DNA of 64,000 bases. Origin: Paenibacillus typhae. GTDB lineage: Bacteria; Bacillota; Bacilli; Paenibacillales; Paenibacillaceae. The translations under genes were made by a program, and so were the position numbers. Shown in pieces: positions 6,741 through 16,217 of the stretch (positions are counted from its first letter, which is position 1; each line of letters opens with the position of its first letter). The DNA lies in contig NZ_FNDX01000011.1 of the NCBI RefSeq assembly GCF_900099765.1, positions 1-64,000 on the forward strand, written 5' to 3'. A model generated the notes under the pieces. It saw only the letters and a list, made by a program, of their open reading frames with translations, searched no databases and was not told the origin of the DNA.

Positions 6741-8600
6741 ATGGAGAATTCAAACGGGTCAATGAATAATGCGCTGGTTCCGGTAACCGCACTGACAGTC
6801 TGGCAAAATGTGAATGCCCAGTGGGAGCGGCTTAATCAAAACTTTAACCGCGCATCTTATTCGCTTAATGATCTGCAGATCATCCTGCAGCGGATCTATG
6901 AGGAGAAAAATAAATCCTTTATGGAAGGCTTCATACAGGCGCAGGAGGCGGCTTCCCGGCTCAATAACGAAGCAGAGCGGGCTAACTCTACGGATAGTGC
7001 AGATCAGACGGATAATGCCGGTCCGGCAAATGAGAAAACCGGATTTATGGGAAAAATCCAAAAAATGATGAAGGCACTGGATGTAAGCGGCTTTGAGCTG
7101 ATTACCTATGTCGGTGAGAAAGCCGTAAGCTACATGATGAACAGACAGGATAAGGCAGCCGCCGGGGCAGCAGGAGCAGGAACCCCAAATGATGCTGGAC
7201 CTGAACCTGTGGCTGATGCAGCCGGAGAATCAGCCAAGCAGGATAAGCCGGGCTTTCTGTCCAAGGCAAAGGATTCACTTGCGGCTATAGATCTTAGCGG
7301 TATTTTCGATAAGGTGAAGTCGCTCGGTGTTAAGGCTATTACTGCAAACGCATCTGAGGAAGATACGAAAAAGTGGGATCTCTTGCAAAGAAATATGGAT
7401 GGGGCCGTAAAATCAATGGGAGAAAAAGCTATCGTTGCGCTCCGTCCTGTGCTGGATACGCTGAATAAGTTCTTTCAGTCTGAGCAGATGGTCTCAATGC
7501 TAACTATGGTAGCCAACGGGTTTCTAGTGATTGCTACGGTCATCGGGGCAGTGGTGGACTGGATCTTTTATATGATTGATGCCATACAGCAGAACTGGGA
7601 TGTCGTTGCCCCGATTCTGGCTGCGATTGCTTTCGTGCTGCTGGCTGCCATGATTATTCAGGTATATGCGCTTGCCGCTGCCTGGCTGGTGGCTAACTGG
7701 CCTATTCTACTTATTGTTGCGGCTATTGGCTTACTTATCTACTGTCTACAGCAATCAGGTGTTTCTGTAGGCCAGGTGGTGGAATTTATTGCAGGGGCTT
7801 TCGGCTGGCTTAAGGCTTTTATCGAAAATATCGTAATCGCGCTCTACAACACCTTTATTGCCTTTGCCGATTTTTTCCGGAACCTGTTCATTGATCCCAA
7901 GTTTGCTGTAAGTAAGCTGTTCTATGATTTGGCGATGAATTTCCTCGGCTTTATTTATCAGATGGCGTTCGGGGCCGAGAATTTTGCAGGCGGCTTTGTG
8001 GGAGCAATGGTGGATGCTATCAACCTGGTTTTGAAGAAGGTTAAAGGGATGGCGGACAGTCTCAGCAAGCTGCCGGGCTTCAGTTTTTTGGCGGACTTTA
8101 AGCCTAATTACCTGGACCCGGAGAATAAGCATGTATTCAGTGACATAATTCTGAAAGCCAAAGATATGATCCCCAAGCCTACCTCAGACAAAGCGGTATA
8201 CGACTCGGAGAAGAAGGATTATGTGGATTATGATAAGGCTGTTAAGGATGCCAGTCAAATGGGCAAGGATCTGGTGAGCAAGTTCGACACGAAGGTGAAA
8301 TTTGCCCCGTCCGATGCTTCGAAATCAGCTGCCGGAGGCTCAGGTCTGCCAAGCACTGTCAACCGGGTCAATGAAGTGGGTTCGGTGAACGAGACCGTAG
8401 ACATCTCCAGCGATGATCTGAAAATGCTGCGCGAGCTGGCGGAGCTTCAGGCGATTCAGAATTTTGTGGAGCTGACACCGACGGTACAGGTTACTACCGG
8501 TAACATCAATAATGCCGGAGACATCGACTCCATCATTACCAAGATCGGGCAGGTGCTGCAGGAGGAATTCGTCTCAACCGCCCAGGGGGTGTATACGTAA
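6741..8600 (+). CDS. short tail tape measure protein (XkdO-like position)
   Basis: 619 residues from ATG 6741, preceded by AGGGGGTGAAAG. It is helical, with Lys/Ala-rich N-terminal parts and several hydrophobic stretches at about residues 250-420 (ALAAAWLVANWPILLIVAAI is the clearest). Position between the frameshifted chaperone and the LysM baseplate protein defines it as the tape measure. PBSX XkdO is roughly twice as long, so this tail should be shorter. Sequence similarity alone would not identify it. Confidence 0.82.
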   Translation: MENSNGSMNNALVPVTALTVWQNVNAQWERLNQNFNRASYSLNDLQIILQRIYEEKNKSFMEGFIQAQEAASRLNNEAERANSTDSADQTDNAGPANEKTGFMGKIQKMMKALDVSGFELITYVGEKAVSYMMNRQDKAAAGAAGAGTPNDAGPEPVADAAGESAKQDKPGFLSKAKDSLAAIDLSGIFDKVKSLGVKAITANASEEDTKKWDLLQRNMDGAVKSMGEKAIVALRPVLDTLNKFFQSEQMVSMLTMVANGFLVIATVIGAVVDWIFYMIDAIQQNWDVVAPILAAIAFVLLAAMIIQVYALAAAWLVANWPILLIVAAIGLLIYCLQQSGVSVGQVVEFIAGAFGWLKAFIENIVIALYNTFIAFADFFRNLFIDPKFAVSKLFYDLAMNFLGFIYQMAFGAENFAGGFVGAMVDAINLVLKKVKGMADSLSKLPGFSFLADFKPNYLDPENKHVFSDIILKAKDMIPKPTSDKAVYDSEKKDYVDYDKAVKDASQMGKDLVSKFDTKVKFAPSDASKSAAGGSGLPSTVNRVNEVGSVNETVDISSDDLKMLRELAELQAIQNFVELTPTVQVTTGNINNAGDIDSIITKIGQVLQEEFVSTAQGVYT

Positions 8601-8601
8601 C

Positions 8602-9369
8602 GTGGAGGAATACGGTTTTTTCTTAAGCTTCAATAATTATGAAGAGGTCATCCGGCTGCCGGTTAATCCGGAGATGCTGGAAATCAAAGAGTCGGGAGAC
8701 GGCAAAAGCTATTCGATTATCGAGCTGGGCGAAATTAATGCAATTGCTTATCCGAAGCTGACGGAGCTTACGATAGAAAGCATGTTTCCGGCGCAGTGGT
8801 ATCCGTTTGTCGTCTATCCGGCCAGTAAGGTTCAGGAAAAAGAAAGCCGGCTGCTTAAACCCTACGAATATGTGGCGATGATCAAACGGTGGATGGTCAG
8901 CCGCAGGCCTATACGGTTTGTTTTTACCGGGCTAAAACAGCTGGATAGTAGTGGAACGGGGCAGACTGGGACGATGGCAGACTGGCTTAAGGAGGCTGCA
9001 GACCGGGCTGCCCAGACCTTCACAGGCGATATGGGCATCAACATGCCGGTCAGCATCGAAAGCTTCACCTGGAAGCTGAGTGCCGGGAATTCCGGGGATA
9101 TCGAATACACGCTGGCACTCAAAAAATATGTCTTCTATCAGGCGCTCGCAGTAAAGGCTGCCGGAAATGTGGTAAAGAAACAGCAGCAGCGGGCCAGTGA
9201 AAAGGCAGCGGCAGCCACCTATACGATTCAAGCCGGAGACTCGCTCTGGAGTATTGCCCAGAAAAAGCTTGGCAGCGGAAGCAAATATAAAGCCCTCCAG
9301 AAGCTTAACGGCATTTCCGACAGTGAGCTTAAGAAGCTGCAAACCGGCAGAGTCATCAAGCTGGCATAG
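8602..9369 (+). CDS. xkdP: LysM-containing baseplate/hub protein (XkdP-like)
   Basis: 255 residues from a GTG start directly after the previous stop. The N-terminal part (FLSFNNYEEVIRLPVNPE) is typical of XkdP. Residues about 205-255 form a LysM domain (YTIQAGDSLWSIAQKKLG). The protein links the tube end to the baseplate, and LysM can bind peptidoglycan. Upstream GGGGGTG within the tape-measure end may serve as ribosome site. Confidence 0.92.
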   Translation: MEEYGFFLSFNNYEEVIRLPVNPEMLEIKESGDGKSYSIIELGEINAIAYPKLTELTIESMFPAQWYPFVVYPASKVQEKESRLLKPYEYVAMIKRWMVSRRPIRFVFTGLKQLDSSGTGQTGTMADWLKEAADRAAQTFTGDMGINMPVSIESFTWKLSAGNSGDIEYTLALKKYVFYQALAVKAAGNVVKKQQQRASEKAAAATYTIQAGDSLWSIAQKKLGSGSKYKALQKLNGISDSELKKLQTGRVIKLA

Positions 9370-9380
9370 GGGGAGGAAGC

Positions 9381-10343
9381 ATGAAGCTGCTGGTGAAAAA
9401 TAAAGACGGTCTGCTCTGGGATATTTCCGCTATAGCGGCCGACATCACCTGGAAGACCTCGCGTTCGGGCAAACCTGCGACACTTGAGATAACGCTTGTG
9501 GACAGCGGGATATATCAGCATCCCAGGTTCAGCATCGGGAACGGGGATATTGTACAGTTCAGCAAGGATGGCAGGGATATTTTTTACGGATTTGTGTTTA
9601 CGATAGCGACCGGTGCAGACCGCGAGATCAAATTGACGGCGTACGACCAGATCCGCTATCTGCTGGGCAACGGAAGCTACGTGCTGCAGAATGTGACTGC
9701 AAATGAGGTGATCGCAAAAATAGCGCAGGATTACGGTTTGCAGACCGGTGTGCTTGATGAGGCGCAGTACAGGATACCGTCGCTTATAGAGGATAATAAA
9801 AAACTGCTCGATATCATTATGGGAGCCGTGGGCAGTGAGCTGCAGAACAGCGGACAGCTGCTGGCTTTTTATGATGATTTCGGGAAGCTGACACTGCGAA
9901 ATATGCAGAGTATGCTGCTTAATGTCGTTTTGGGAGCAGGCCGCTACCTCTATGACTACTCGCTGAAGCGGAGCATCGATGAGGACACGTACAATTCTAT
10001 TTTTTTGTATAGGGATAATGAGGGGACAGGCAAACGTGAATTCTATCCGGTTACGGACAAGGAGAATGTAGCACGCTGGGGGATATTGCAGCTGTATCAG
10101 AAGGCCGACGACAAGGCGGCTGTGGCGCAAATCCGGGAGAAGGCGGACAATCTGCTTAAGCTGCATAACCGGGAAAAGCTAAGTCTGACTGTTCAGGCAA
10201 TCGGGGATATGCGCGTAAGAGCCGGAAACTTCATTTATGTGCTGCTGGATGAATTCGAGACTCAGCAGTTTCTCGTGGATGAATGCAGCCATAAAATTTC
10301 AGGCGGAGAACACACAATGTCCCTCACGATAAAGGTGGTGTAG
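9381..10343 (+). CDS. xkdQ: baseplate hub protein (XkdQ-like, gpD/gp27 family)
   Basis: 320 residues, preceded by GGGGGAGG. Segments such as WDISAIAADITWKTSRSGKP and LTAYDQIRYLLGN match the XkdQ group, which corresponds to the phage late-control/hub proteins at the centre of the baseplate. It lies in the conserved order P-Q-R-S-T. Confidence 0.92.
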   Translation: MKLLVKNKDGLLWDISAIAADITWKTSRSGKPATLEITLVDSGIYQHPRFSIGNGDIVQFSKDGRDIFYGFVFTIATGADREIKLTAYDQIRYLLGNGSYVLQNVTANEVIAKIAQDYGLQTGVLDEAQYRIPSLIEDNKKLLDIIMGAVGSELQNSGQLLAFYDDFGKLTLRNMQSMLLNVVLGAGRYLYDYSLKRSIDEDTYNSIFLYRDNEGTGKREFYPVTDKENVARWGILQLYQKADDKAAVAQIREKADNLLKLHNREKLSLTVQAIGDMRVRAGNFIYVLLDEFETQQFLVDECSHKISGGEHTMSLTIKVV

Positions 10344-10349
10344 GAACAG

Positions 10350-10643
10350 ATGCTGGATATTATTAAAAAAGCGAGCCTCGGAGCCGTATCCAATACGAAT
10401 CCGGTGGCTTTTTCTTATGGGCAGGTGACGGGGGCGGAGCCATTGCAGATTCAGGTGGATCAGCGGTTTGTGCTGTCAGGCGCCGCTCTGGTGCTGCCGG
10501 AAGCTGTTACAGAGTGCCGGATTGAGCTGGACGGAAGGCAGCTTCTGATCCGGCGGGGGCTTGAACCGGGTGACCGTGTGCTGCTCCTGCGGATGCAGGG
10601 CGGACAGAGCTATGTTGTGCTGGATCGGCTGGTGAACCTATGA
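10350..10643 (+). CDS. xkdR: XkdR-like protein (DUF2577 type)
   Basis: 97 residues. It starts MLDIIKKASLGAVSNTNP, has the pattern AFSYGQVTGAEPLQIQVDQR, and ends GDRVLLLRMQGGQSYVVLDR, as in the small XkdR baseplate proteins. An OB-like beta fold is expected for the spike/hub region. The stop overlaps the next start by 4 nt (ATGA). Confidence 0.88.
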   Translation: MLDIIKKASLGAVSNTNPVAFSYGQVTGAEPLQIQVDQRFVLSGAALVLPEAVTECRIELDGRQLLIRRGLEPGDRVLLLRMQGGQSYVVLDRLVNL

Positions 10644-11071
10644 TTCCGGCTGTCGGCAGGTCAGGGCCGATCAAGGGGCTGCTTGAAGAGGAGGCACCGG
10701 GACAGAGTGTGATGAGCCCCAGTCTTACCTACCGGATGGACTGGGGCATGAAGCGGATTACCGGCACTGTTGATGCCTTGGAAGCCGTCAGACAGGCTGC
10801 CATCAAGGTGCTGCGGACGGAACGCTATGAGTTTCTGATCTACAGTGCGGATTACGGGACAGAGTGGAATCTGCTGCTCGGTAAGGACAGGCTGCTGGTC
10901 CGGGCGGAGCTGCAGCGGATTGTCAGTGAAGCACTGCTGCAGGATGAACGGATCCGCGGTCTGGAGCAGGCAGAGATTATTTTTAACGGGGATCAGGTGA
11001 GCTTCAATTGCACTGTAGTCACGTATTACGGCAATTTTGAGCTCAGAAAGGAGCTGATAGACAGTGTATGA
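10640..11071 (+). CDS. xkdS: baseplate wedge protein (XkdS-like, DUF2634)
   Basis: 143 residues, translationally coupled to XkdR. The TYRMDWGMKRITGTVDALEA segment and ERYEFLIYSADYGTEW are typical of XkdS/gp25-like wedge proteins, which start sheath assembly. It overlaps the next gene by 8 nt. Confidence 0.92.
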   Translation: MIPAVGRSGPIKGLLEEEAPGQSVMSPSLTYRMDWGMKRITGTVDALEAVRQAAIKVLRTERYEFLIYSADYGTEWNLLLGKDRLLVRAELQRIVSEALLQDERIRGLEQAEIIFNGDQVSFNCTVVTYYGNFELRKELIDSV

Positions 11072-12122
11072 GGATCAGACATATGAAGTACTGCTTGAAC
11101 GTATGCTGGACAGGGTCCCGGAAGGGCTGGACAAGCGGGAAGGCAGCATTATTTATGATGCGCTTGCCCCGGCAGCAGCAGAAATGGCGCAGATGTATAT
11201 TGAGCTGGATGTGAACATTAATCTGCACTTTGCGGACACTGCAGCCGGTGAGTATTTGGAGCGCAGCATTTCCTGGACTGGCATCAAAAGGGAGCCGGCG
11301 ACGAAAGCCCAGCTTCGCGGGTTGTTCTACAATAGTGACGACGAATTAATGGATATTCCTCTGGGCACCAGGTTCTCTCTCGGGCTCTATAATTACACGG
11401 CGGCTGAAAGGCTCTCCCCGGGAGCGTTCCGGCTGGAAAGTGAGACCGCCGGAGCAGCCGGCAATCAGTATTCCGGCAGCTTGCTGCCGGTCGGCTTTAT
11501 TCCTGAGCTTGCGCGCGGGATGATCGATTCGCTGCTTATTCCGGGTGAGGATGCTGAAGCTGATGAGACACTGCGCCGGCGGTATTTCGAATCTGCGAGA
11601 CGACCGTCAACCAGCGGCAACAAATATCATTACATGGAATGGGCATCACAGATTGAAGGCGTAGGCGGCGCACGGGTCTTCCCGCTGTGGAACGGACCCA
11701 AAACGGTCAAGGTAATCATTGTCGATGCTGAGAAGAAGCCGGCCTCAGCTGTGCTGGTATCCCTGGTACAACAGCATATTGATCCTGCTCCGGGTCTAGG
11801 GGAAGGACAGGCTCCTGTAGGTGCGGTGGTGACAGTTGCCTCAGCCGCCGGTAAAACCATCACAGTCAGTGCAGCGGTTACCTTGGCTTCAGGCTATACG
11901 CTGCAGGCGGTGATCAATGCTTTTCAGGTCATGCTGGAGAGATACCGTATGGAAAAGGCCTTTGAAGCCTCGTATATCAGCCAGTCTGTCATCGGCGCTT
12001 TGCTGCTGGATACTGAGGGTGTAGTGGACTACAGCGGACTGAAGCTGAACGGCGGAACCGGCAATATTACGCTGGCAGAGAACGAAGTTCCCTTGTTCGC
12101 TAATGCTGTGCTGGAGGTGTAG
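11064..12122 (+). CDS. xkdT: baseplate J-like protein (XkdT)
   Basis: 352 residues from GTG 11064, with AAAGGAG 11 nt upstream. Contains DKREGSIIYDALAPAAAEMA near the N-terminus and EDAEADETLRRRYFES, NKYHYMEWA and GVGGARVFPLW in the middle, hallmarks of the baseplate J family. It builds the wedge ring that triggers contraction. Confidence 0.95.
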   Translation: MYEDQTYEVLLERMLDRVPEGLDKREGSIIYDALAPAAAEMAQMYIELDVNINLHFADTAAGEYLERSISWTGIKREPATKAQLRGLFYNSDDELMDIPLGTRFSLGLYNYTAAERLSPGAFRLESETAGAAGNQYSGSLLPVGFIPELARGMIDSLLIPGEDAEADETLRRRYFESARRPSTSGNKYHYMEWASQIEGVGGARVFPLWNGPKTVKVIIVDAEKKPASAVLVSLVQQHIDPAPGLGEGQAPVGAVVTVASAAGKTITVSAAVTLASGYTLQAVINAFQVMLERYRMEKAFEASYISQSVIGALLLDTEGVVDYSGLKLNGGTGNITLAENEVPLFANAVLEV

Positions 12123-12125
12123 CGG

Positions 12126-12539
12126 ATGGGGTACCCGGAGCAGATCGATGTGTTCAAAGAAAAGCTTAATAAAAAAGCCAGTGGCGGCAGCTATGTCGTC
12201 GAAGAAAAGCTCATGCTCACAAGTGGGGTTTACAGCGGCCAGCTTACCCACGACAACATTAATAACCAGAGCATAACGGTATATACCGGATCACGCTTCA
12301 GCGGGACTGAGCTTCGAAATTTTTCGGTTTCTTTTCCGGATGAAGCGCCCTGGCGGCGGATCATTAAGATTTTTGCAGAGGTTCCAGAGGTATATGTGAC
12401 CTATGAAACCCCGGGCGACACCGTGGAGGCGGATGATATCAACGTGCTGCAAACGGGGCTGACCGCCGCCCAGCGCGAGATTGAACGATATAAAAGTGCG
12501 GGACTGATCGACGGCGGATCTTTTAAAAGAGAGGTGTAA
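12126..12539 (+). CDS. tail-locus protein of unknown function
   Basis: 137 residues, starting 3 nt after the XkdT stop and ending just before the first fibre gene. A beta-rich, Gly/Ser-containing protein with no family I recognise with confidence. It occupies the place where PBSX has XkdU, but an XkdU-like gene lies further down at 13914. It may be a baseplate-to-fibre adaptor (inference from position). Confidence 0.6.
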   Translation: MGYPEQIDVFKEKLNKKASGGSYVVEEKLMLTSGVYSGQLTHDNINNQSITVYTGSRFSGTELRNFSVSFPDEAPWRRIIKIFAEVPEVYVTYETPGDTVEADDINVLQTGLTAAQREIERYKSAGLIDGGSFKREV

Positions 12540-12540
12540 C

Positions 12541-13563
12541 ATGGCACAGACGATTCAAGTAAAACGCGGCACAAAAGCGGAGCTATCCACTTATGGCGTG
12601 CTGAAGGCCGGTGAAATAGGTTTCTGCACAGACACAAAAGAAGTCTACATCGGTGACGGCACTTCCAATTCGATGGTCGGACGGGCACTATCCGGCCCCG
12701 AAGCTTCACGTCCGGCGGCTGCTTCCGTGGGGCGCTTATATTATGTAACGAGCGGGACGAACAGCGGTTATTTGTATTTTGACGACGGGACAGCCTGGCG
12801 CAGGATTAATGCCCAGAAGCTGACAGACCTTACGGGAACGGCGGATGATATTGCCGATGGTACAACCTATGCGAAGGTGCTCAAGGCAGATATTACCTCA
12901 GGGCATGTCAATAAAGTCTCTGACGGAACGAATGTCAAAACAGCAGCGGAGATTAAGACTCATCTTGATGATGCCACAAAGCATCGTGTGATTAATGATT
13001 CAGGTACAGCCATTACAGACCTGTGGTCAGCGCAAAAGATCAGAAACGAGATTGAGCTGGCCAAGCATAATATCGAGCCACAGAGCTCGGTTAAAGATCA
13101 GAATCTGACAGCTCCGCCTGCTTCTCCTGCAGAAGGGGACCGATATATTATTCCTGCTGCCGCTACCGGCGCATGGACGGGAAAAGGCAGCCAGATTGCC
13201 GAGTACCAATCCGCAGCATGGGTCTACTACCCTCCGGCAGTAGGCTGGACCGCTTATGTGGACGATGAGCAGAAAATCTACAGCTGGAACGGCAGTGCCT
13301 GGGTTCGCACCGGCGGCACACTTCAGACCATTACTGCCGGCAGCGGTTTAACCGGCGGAGGACAGGCTGATTCAGTGACCCTAAACATCGGTGCCGGCAA
13401 CGGCATCACAGTCACTGCCGATGCAATTGCGGTTACCGCAGGCAGAGGGATTACAGTAGATGCAAACGGCGTAGCGGCCAATATTGATGGAAGCAGTATT
13501 GTGTATGACACAGCTAACGGCAACAAGCTGATGGTGGCCAGCATAGACGGCGGCACATTCTAG
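12541..13563 (+). CDS. tail fibre protein with Mtd-N-like and DUF2793-like parts
   Basis: 340 residues, ATG preceded by AGAGGTG. Residues 3-45 (IQVKRGTKAELSTYGVLKAG, then EIGFCTDTKEVYIGDG) match the N-terminal module found in many Gram-positive phage fibres and named after the major tropism determinant. Residues about 185-260 (PPASPAEGDRYIIPAAATG) resemble the DUF2793 fibre module. The C-terminal 70 residues are a Gly/Thr/Ala-rich repetitive shaft. Probable receptor-binding fibre. Confidence 0.82.
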   Translation: MAQTIQVKRGTKAELSTYGVLKAGEIGFCTDTKEVYIGDGTSNSMVGRALSGPEASRPAAASVGRLYYVTSGTNSGYLYFDDGTAWRRINAQKLTDLTGTADDIADGTTYAKVLKADITSGHVNKVSDGTNVKTAAEIKTHLDDATKHRVINDSGTAITDLWSAQKIRNEIELAKHNIEPQSSVKDQNLTAPPASPAEGDRYIIPAAATGAWTGKGSQIAEYQSAAWVYYPPAVGWTAYVDDEQKIYSWNGSAWVRTGGTLQTITAGSGLTGGGQADSVTLNIGAGNGITVTADAIAVTAGRGITVDANGVAANIDGSSIVYDTANGNKLMVASIDGGTF

Positions 13564-13575
13564 GAGGCGGCAGAG

Positions 13576-13911
13576 ATGGCACTGAAGACATTGATACAGA
13601 TCCGCCGCGGGTTGGAGAGTGCCCTGGGTGTTCTTGCTGCGGGCGAGCTGGGCTACTGCACTGATTCCGGCAAGCTGTATATCGGAACAGGCAGCGTGAA
13701 CATGCTGCTGGTCGCATCGCAGAGCACCGGTGACATGCTGAAAAGCATCTATGACACCAACAACAACGGTAAGGTCGATTATGCGCAGACAGCAGACAGC
13801 GTAGCCTGGTCCGGCATAGCAGGCAAGCCGGATGTGTTTCCGCCGGCGGGGCATACGCATGATTACATGCCCCAAGGCCCCGTCAGCTGGAATCAGCTCA
13901 AGGGGGTATAG
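13576..13911 (+). CDS. short fibre-type protein with Mtd-N-like module
   Basis: 111 residues. Its first 45 residues (LIQIRRGLESALGVLAAGEL) repeat the N-terminal module of the preceding fibre. The end HTHDYMPQGPVSWNQLKGV has an HxH motif like those in fibre metal sites or trimerisation tips. RBS GGAGGCGG. Perhaps a short fibre or the remnant of a longer one. Confidence 0.7.
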   Translation: MALKTLIQIRRGLESALGVLAAGELGYCTDSGKLYIGTGSVNMLLVASQSTGDMLKSIYDTNNNGKVDYAQTADSVAWSGIAGKPDVFPPAGHTHDYMPQGPVSWNQLKGV

Positions 13912-13913
13912 CG

Positions 13914-14525
13914 ATGGCTTACGGCGAGCATTTATACGGGACTATAAACTATTCATCCGATCGTTCTCTGCAGGAGGGCCCCGGGTTCACCCGGGCGGAT
14001 CTGATGAAATACCTGCCTGAGTATTATCAGGGTGTCATTGAAATGGAAGAGCTTCAGGCCAGCAATGCCATAGAATGCGGACAGCTTCGCTATTCAATAG
14101 AAGATTCGGCATTACAGACGGATGTAGAATCGGCAACCTGGGGGCTGGCCCGCTGGGAGAATGTATTGGCCTTAACTACGGATAATACCAAATCCTATGC
14201 GACCCGCCGGGAGATGATCAAGGCGAAGCTGCGCGGAAGCGGAACGACTACACCGGAGATGATCCGGCGGACGGCATCCGCTTTTTCAGGCGGGGACGTA
14301 GAGGTTGTCGATGTACCCGGAGAGTACAGCTTTCAGGTAAGGTTCGTCGGAACCATGGGCATACCGGCCAACATGGCAGGTTTAATCCAGATCATCGAAG
14401 AGATCAAGCCGGCGCATCTGGCCTACGAGTTTGTGTACAGCTATACCTGGTGGGATTCGGTGAAGGCACTCACCTGGAGAGGTGCGCATGAGCGGACCTG
14501 GAACGAATTAAGAGTATACGAATAG
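13914..14525 (+). CDS. putative tail protein, YmfQ/XkdU-like (DUF2313)
   Basis: 203 residues, two nucleotides after the previous stop. DLMKYLPEYYQGVIEMEELQ and the later TTPEMIRRTASAFSGGDVEV are typical of the YmfQ/XkdU group that completes the baseplate before fibres. It normally follows XkdT directly; here three genes intervene. Confidence 0.85.
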   Translation: MAYGEHLYGTINYSSDRSLQEGPGFTRADLMKYLPEYYQGVIEMEELQASNAIECGQLRYSIEDSALQTDVESATWGLARWENVLALTTDNTKSYATRREMIKAKLRGSGTTTPEMIRRTASAFSGGDVEVVDVPGEYSFQVRFVGTMGIPANMAGLIQIIEEIKPAHLAYEFVYSYTWWDSVKALTWRGAHERTWNELRVYE

Positions 14526-14536
14526 GAGCGTGAATC

Positions 14537-16204
14537 ATGAAAACTACAGGCAATCTGGGGCTGAAAAAGCCGGATGGAACAGACATTGTTGATATCTCGG
14601 ATATCAACGGCAATATGGACATTTTGGATACTGCGGTAAAGGGCGCACAGGATCATGCAGCTGACGCAGTAAAACATATTACTTCCGCTGAACGCACCGC
14701 CTGGAATGCAAAAGCTTCTACTGCGGCGGCAACCGCCAGTGCAGCGGGCCTTATGGCAGCAGCTGACAAAGCGAAGCTGGACGGTGTAGCTGCCGGTGCG
14801 AACAATTATGCGCATCCGGCCACCCACCCGGCTACGATGATCACTGAGGATGCTACCCACCGCTTTGCTACAGACACAGAGAAAAGCACCTGGAATGCTA
14901 AAGCCAGCACCTCTGCTGCTACTTCAACTGTCGCGGGTTTGATGAGTGCCGCAGACAAGGCAAAGCTGGACGGTGTAGCCACAGGAGCCAATAATTACAC
15001 CCACCCGAATCATACCGGGGATGTTACGAGCACTAGTGACGGGGTAACGGCTATTGCGGCTGGGGTTATTGTAGACGCTGACGTAAACAGTGCTGCCGCT
15101 ATCGGCTGGGGAAAGATCAGTAAGACGGGCTCATCCCTCGCTGACCTTGTAACAAGATCTGCTGGAGACCTAAGCAGCGGAACGCTCGCTGCGGCAAGGC
15201 TTCCGGCAATTTCCGGAGACATTACCATGGCAGCCGGAGCAGGTACAGCTGTGATTACCGCTGGAGCTATCGTCAACGCAGACGTAAATGCATCAGCAGC
15301 AATTGATGCTTCAAAGATTGGGACAGGAGTTGTTTCCAATGCAGAGTTTGCGTATTTGGACGGTGTAACCAGCGCCATTCAGACTCAGCTTAATGCCAAG
15401 GAAACGCCGGCAGGTGCCCAGACAAAGGCAAATACAGCAGAGAGTAATGCTAAGTCGTACACGGATGCTAAAGCTTGGCAAAAGCGCAGGCTGACTGAAG
15501 ATGACGGAACTACAATTAACATCAATGGACAAGACTTAAATAGTCTGCGCGCTACAGGCTGTTTTGTTGGAACAGGTCTTTACAACTCACCTGACGGCAG
15601 TTCGGCTACGAGTAACTGGTATTATGTTCAGGTTATGGCAATGAACACGAATGTATGGGTTAAACAGGTTGCTGTCAATTTATTCACTAACACGTTTGCT
15701 ATGAGAACAGGTTCAGATAATAATGGAACTATAAGTTGGGGAGCTTGGAGTGCGGACCTTTTTCAATCTGTCGCTAATGGGAAAAGCAGTATCGCCTCCG
15801 CCATTAGCGGCAAGGGAGTAGCAGCAACAGGAAGCGATGATTTCGGGACATTGGCGGCTAAGATCGGGCAGATAAACACGGGCAGAAGATTTGCAAGTGG
15901 AGCTGTATCCATGGGCTGGACAGGAGCCATCTGGACAGCAAGTGTGTGGGGACTTGCTTTTACACCAAAAACGATTATAGCAATGGCTCCGATTAACGGT
16001 GATTTGATATCCATTTATGATGTAACGGGCAATTTATATAGCTGGGCTTCATCATCATTTAATGTAAACCTCTGGGCGCAATATGGGGGATCTAATACCG
16101 GTAACAATGATGTTAGTGTCTCAGGTGGAAGCTTTACTGTACAGATGTACAGATACTCAACAACTTATGGTGACTCAACCATGCGCTGGATTGCTTTTGA
16201 ATAG
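14537..16204 (+). CDS. large tail fibre with repeats and pyocin-knob-like segment
   Basis: 555 residues. The N-terminus (TTGNLGLKKPDGTDIVDISD) is the usual baseplate-attachment part of Gram-positive fibres. Two imperfect repeats follow (residues about 47-95 and 110-158), each with ERTAWNAKAS- or EKSTWNAKAS-like, AADKAKLDGVA and GANNY segments. A shaft with repeated INADVN/AAIDASKIG-type motifs comes next. Residues about 315-430 resemble a pyocin knob (GCFVGTGLYNSP, ISWGAWSADLF). The last 120 residues are a Trp/Gly/Ser-rich tip. Likely the main receptor-binding fibre. Confidence 0.85.
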   Translation: MKTTGNLGLKKPDGTDIVDISDINGNMDILDTAVKGAQDHAADAVKHITSAERTAWNAKASTAAATASAAGLMAAADKAKLDGVAAGANNYAHPATHPATMITEDATHRFATDTEKSTWNAKASTSAATSTVAGLMSAADKAKLDGVATGANNYTHPNHTGDVTSTSDGVTAIAAGVIVDADVNSAAAIGWGKISKTGSSLADLVTRSAGDLSSGTLAAARLPAISGDITMAAGAGTAVITAGAIVNADVNASAAIDASKIGTGVVSNAEFAYLDGVTSAIQTQLNAKETPAGAQTKANTAESNAKSYTDAKAWQKRRLTEDDGTTININGQDLNSLRATGCFVGTGLYNSPDGSSATSNWYYVQVMAMNTNVWVKQVAVNLFTNTFAMRTGSDNNGTISWGAWSADLFQSVANGKSSIASAISGKGVAATGSDDFGTLAAKIGQINTGRRFASGAVSMGWTGAIWTASVWGLAFTPKTIIAMAPINGDLISIYDVTGNLYSWASSSFNVNLWAQYGGSNTGNNDVSVSGGSFTVQMYRYSTTYGDSTMRWIAFE

Positions 16205-16217
16205 GAGGAGAATACAG

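Noticed and set aside
12541..13911. Diversity-generating retroelement, because of Mtd-like fibre modules
   Set aside because: No reverse transcriptase gene and no template/variable repeat pair is visible. The Mtd-N-like module is common in ordinary fibres.
14700..15010. CRISPR-like repeated DNA
   Set aside because: Only two imperfect copies inside a fibre gene, in frame and of about 100 nt; a protein duplication.
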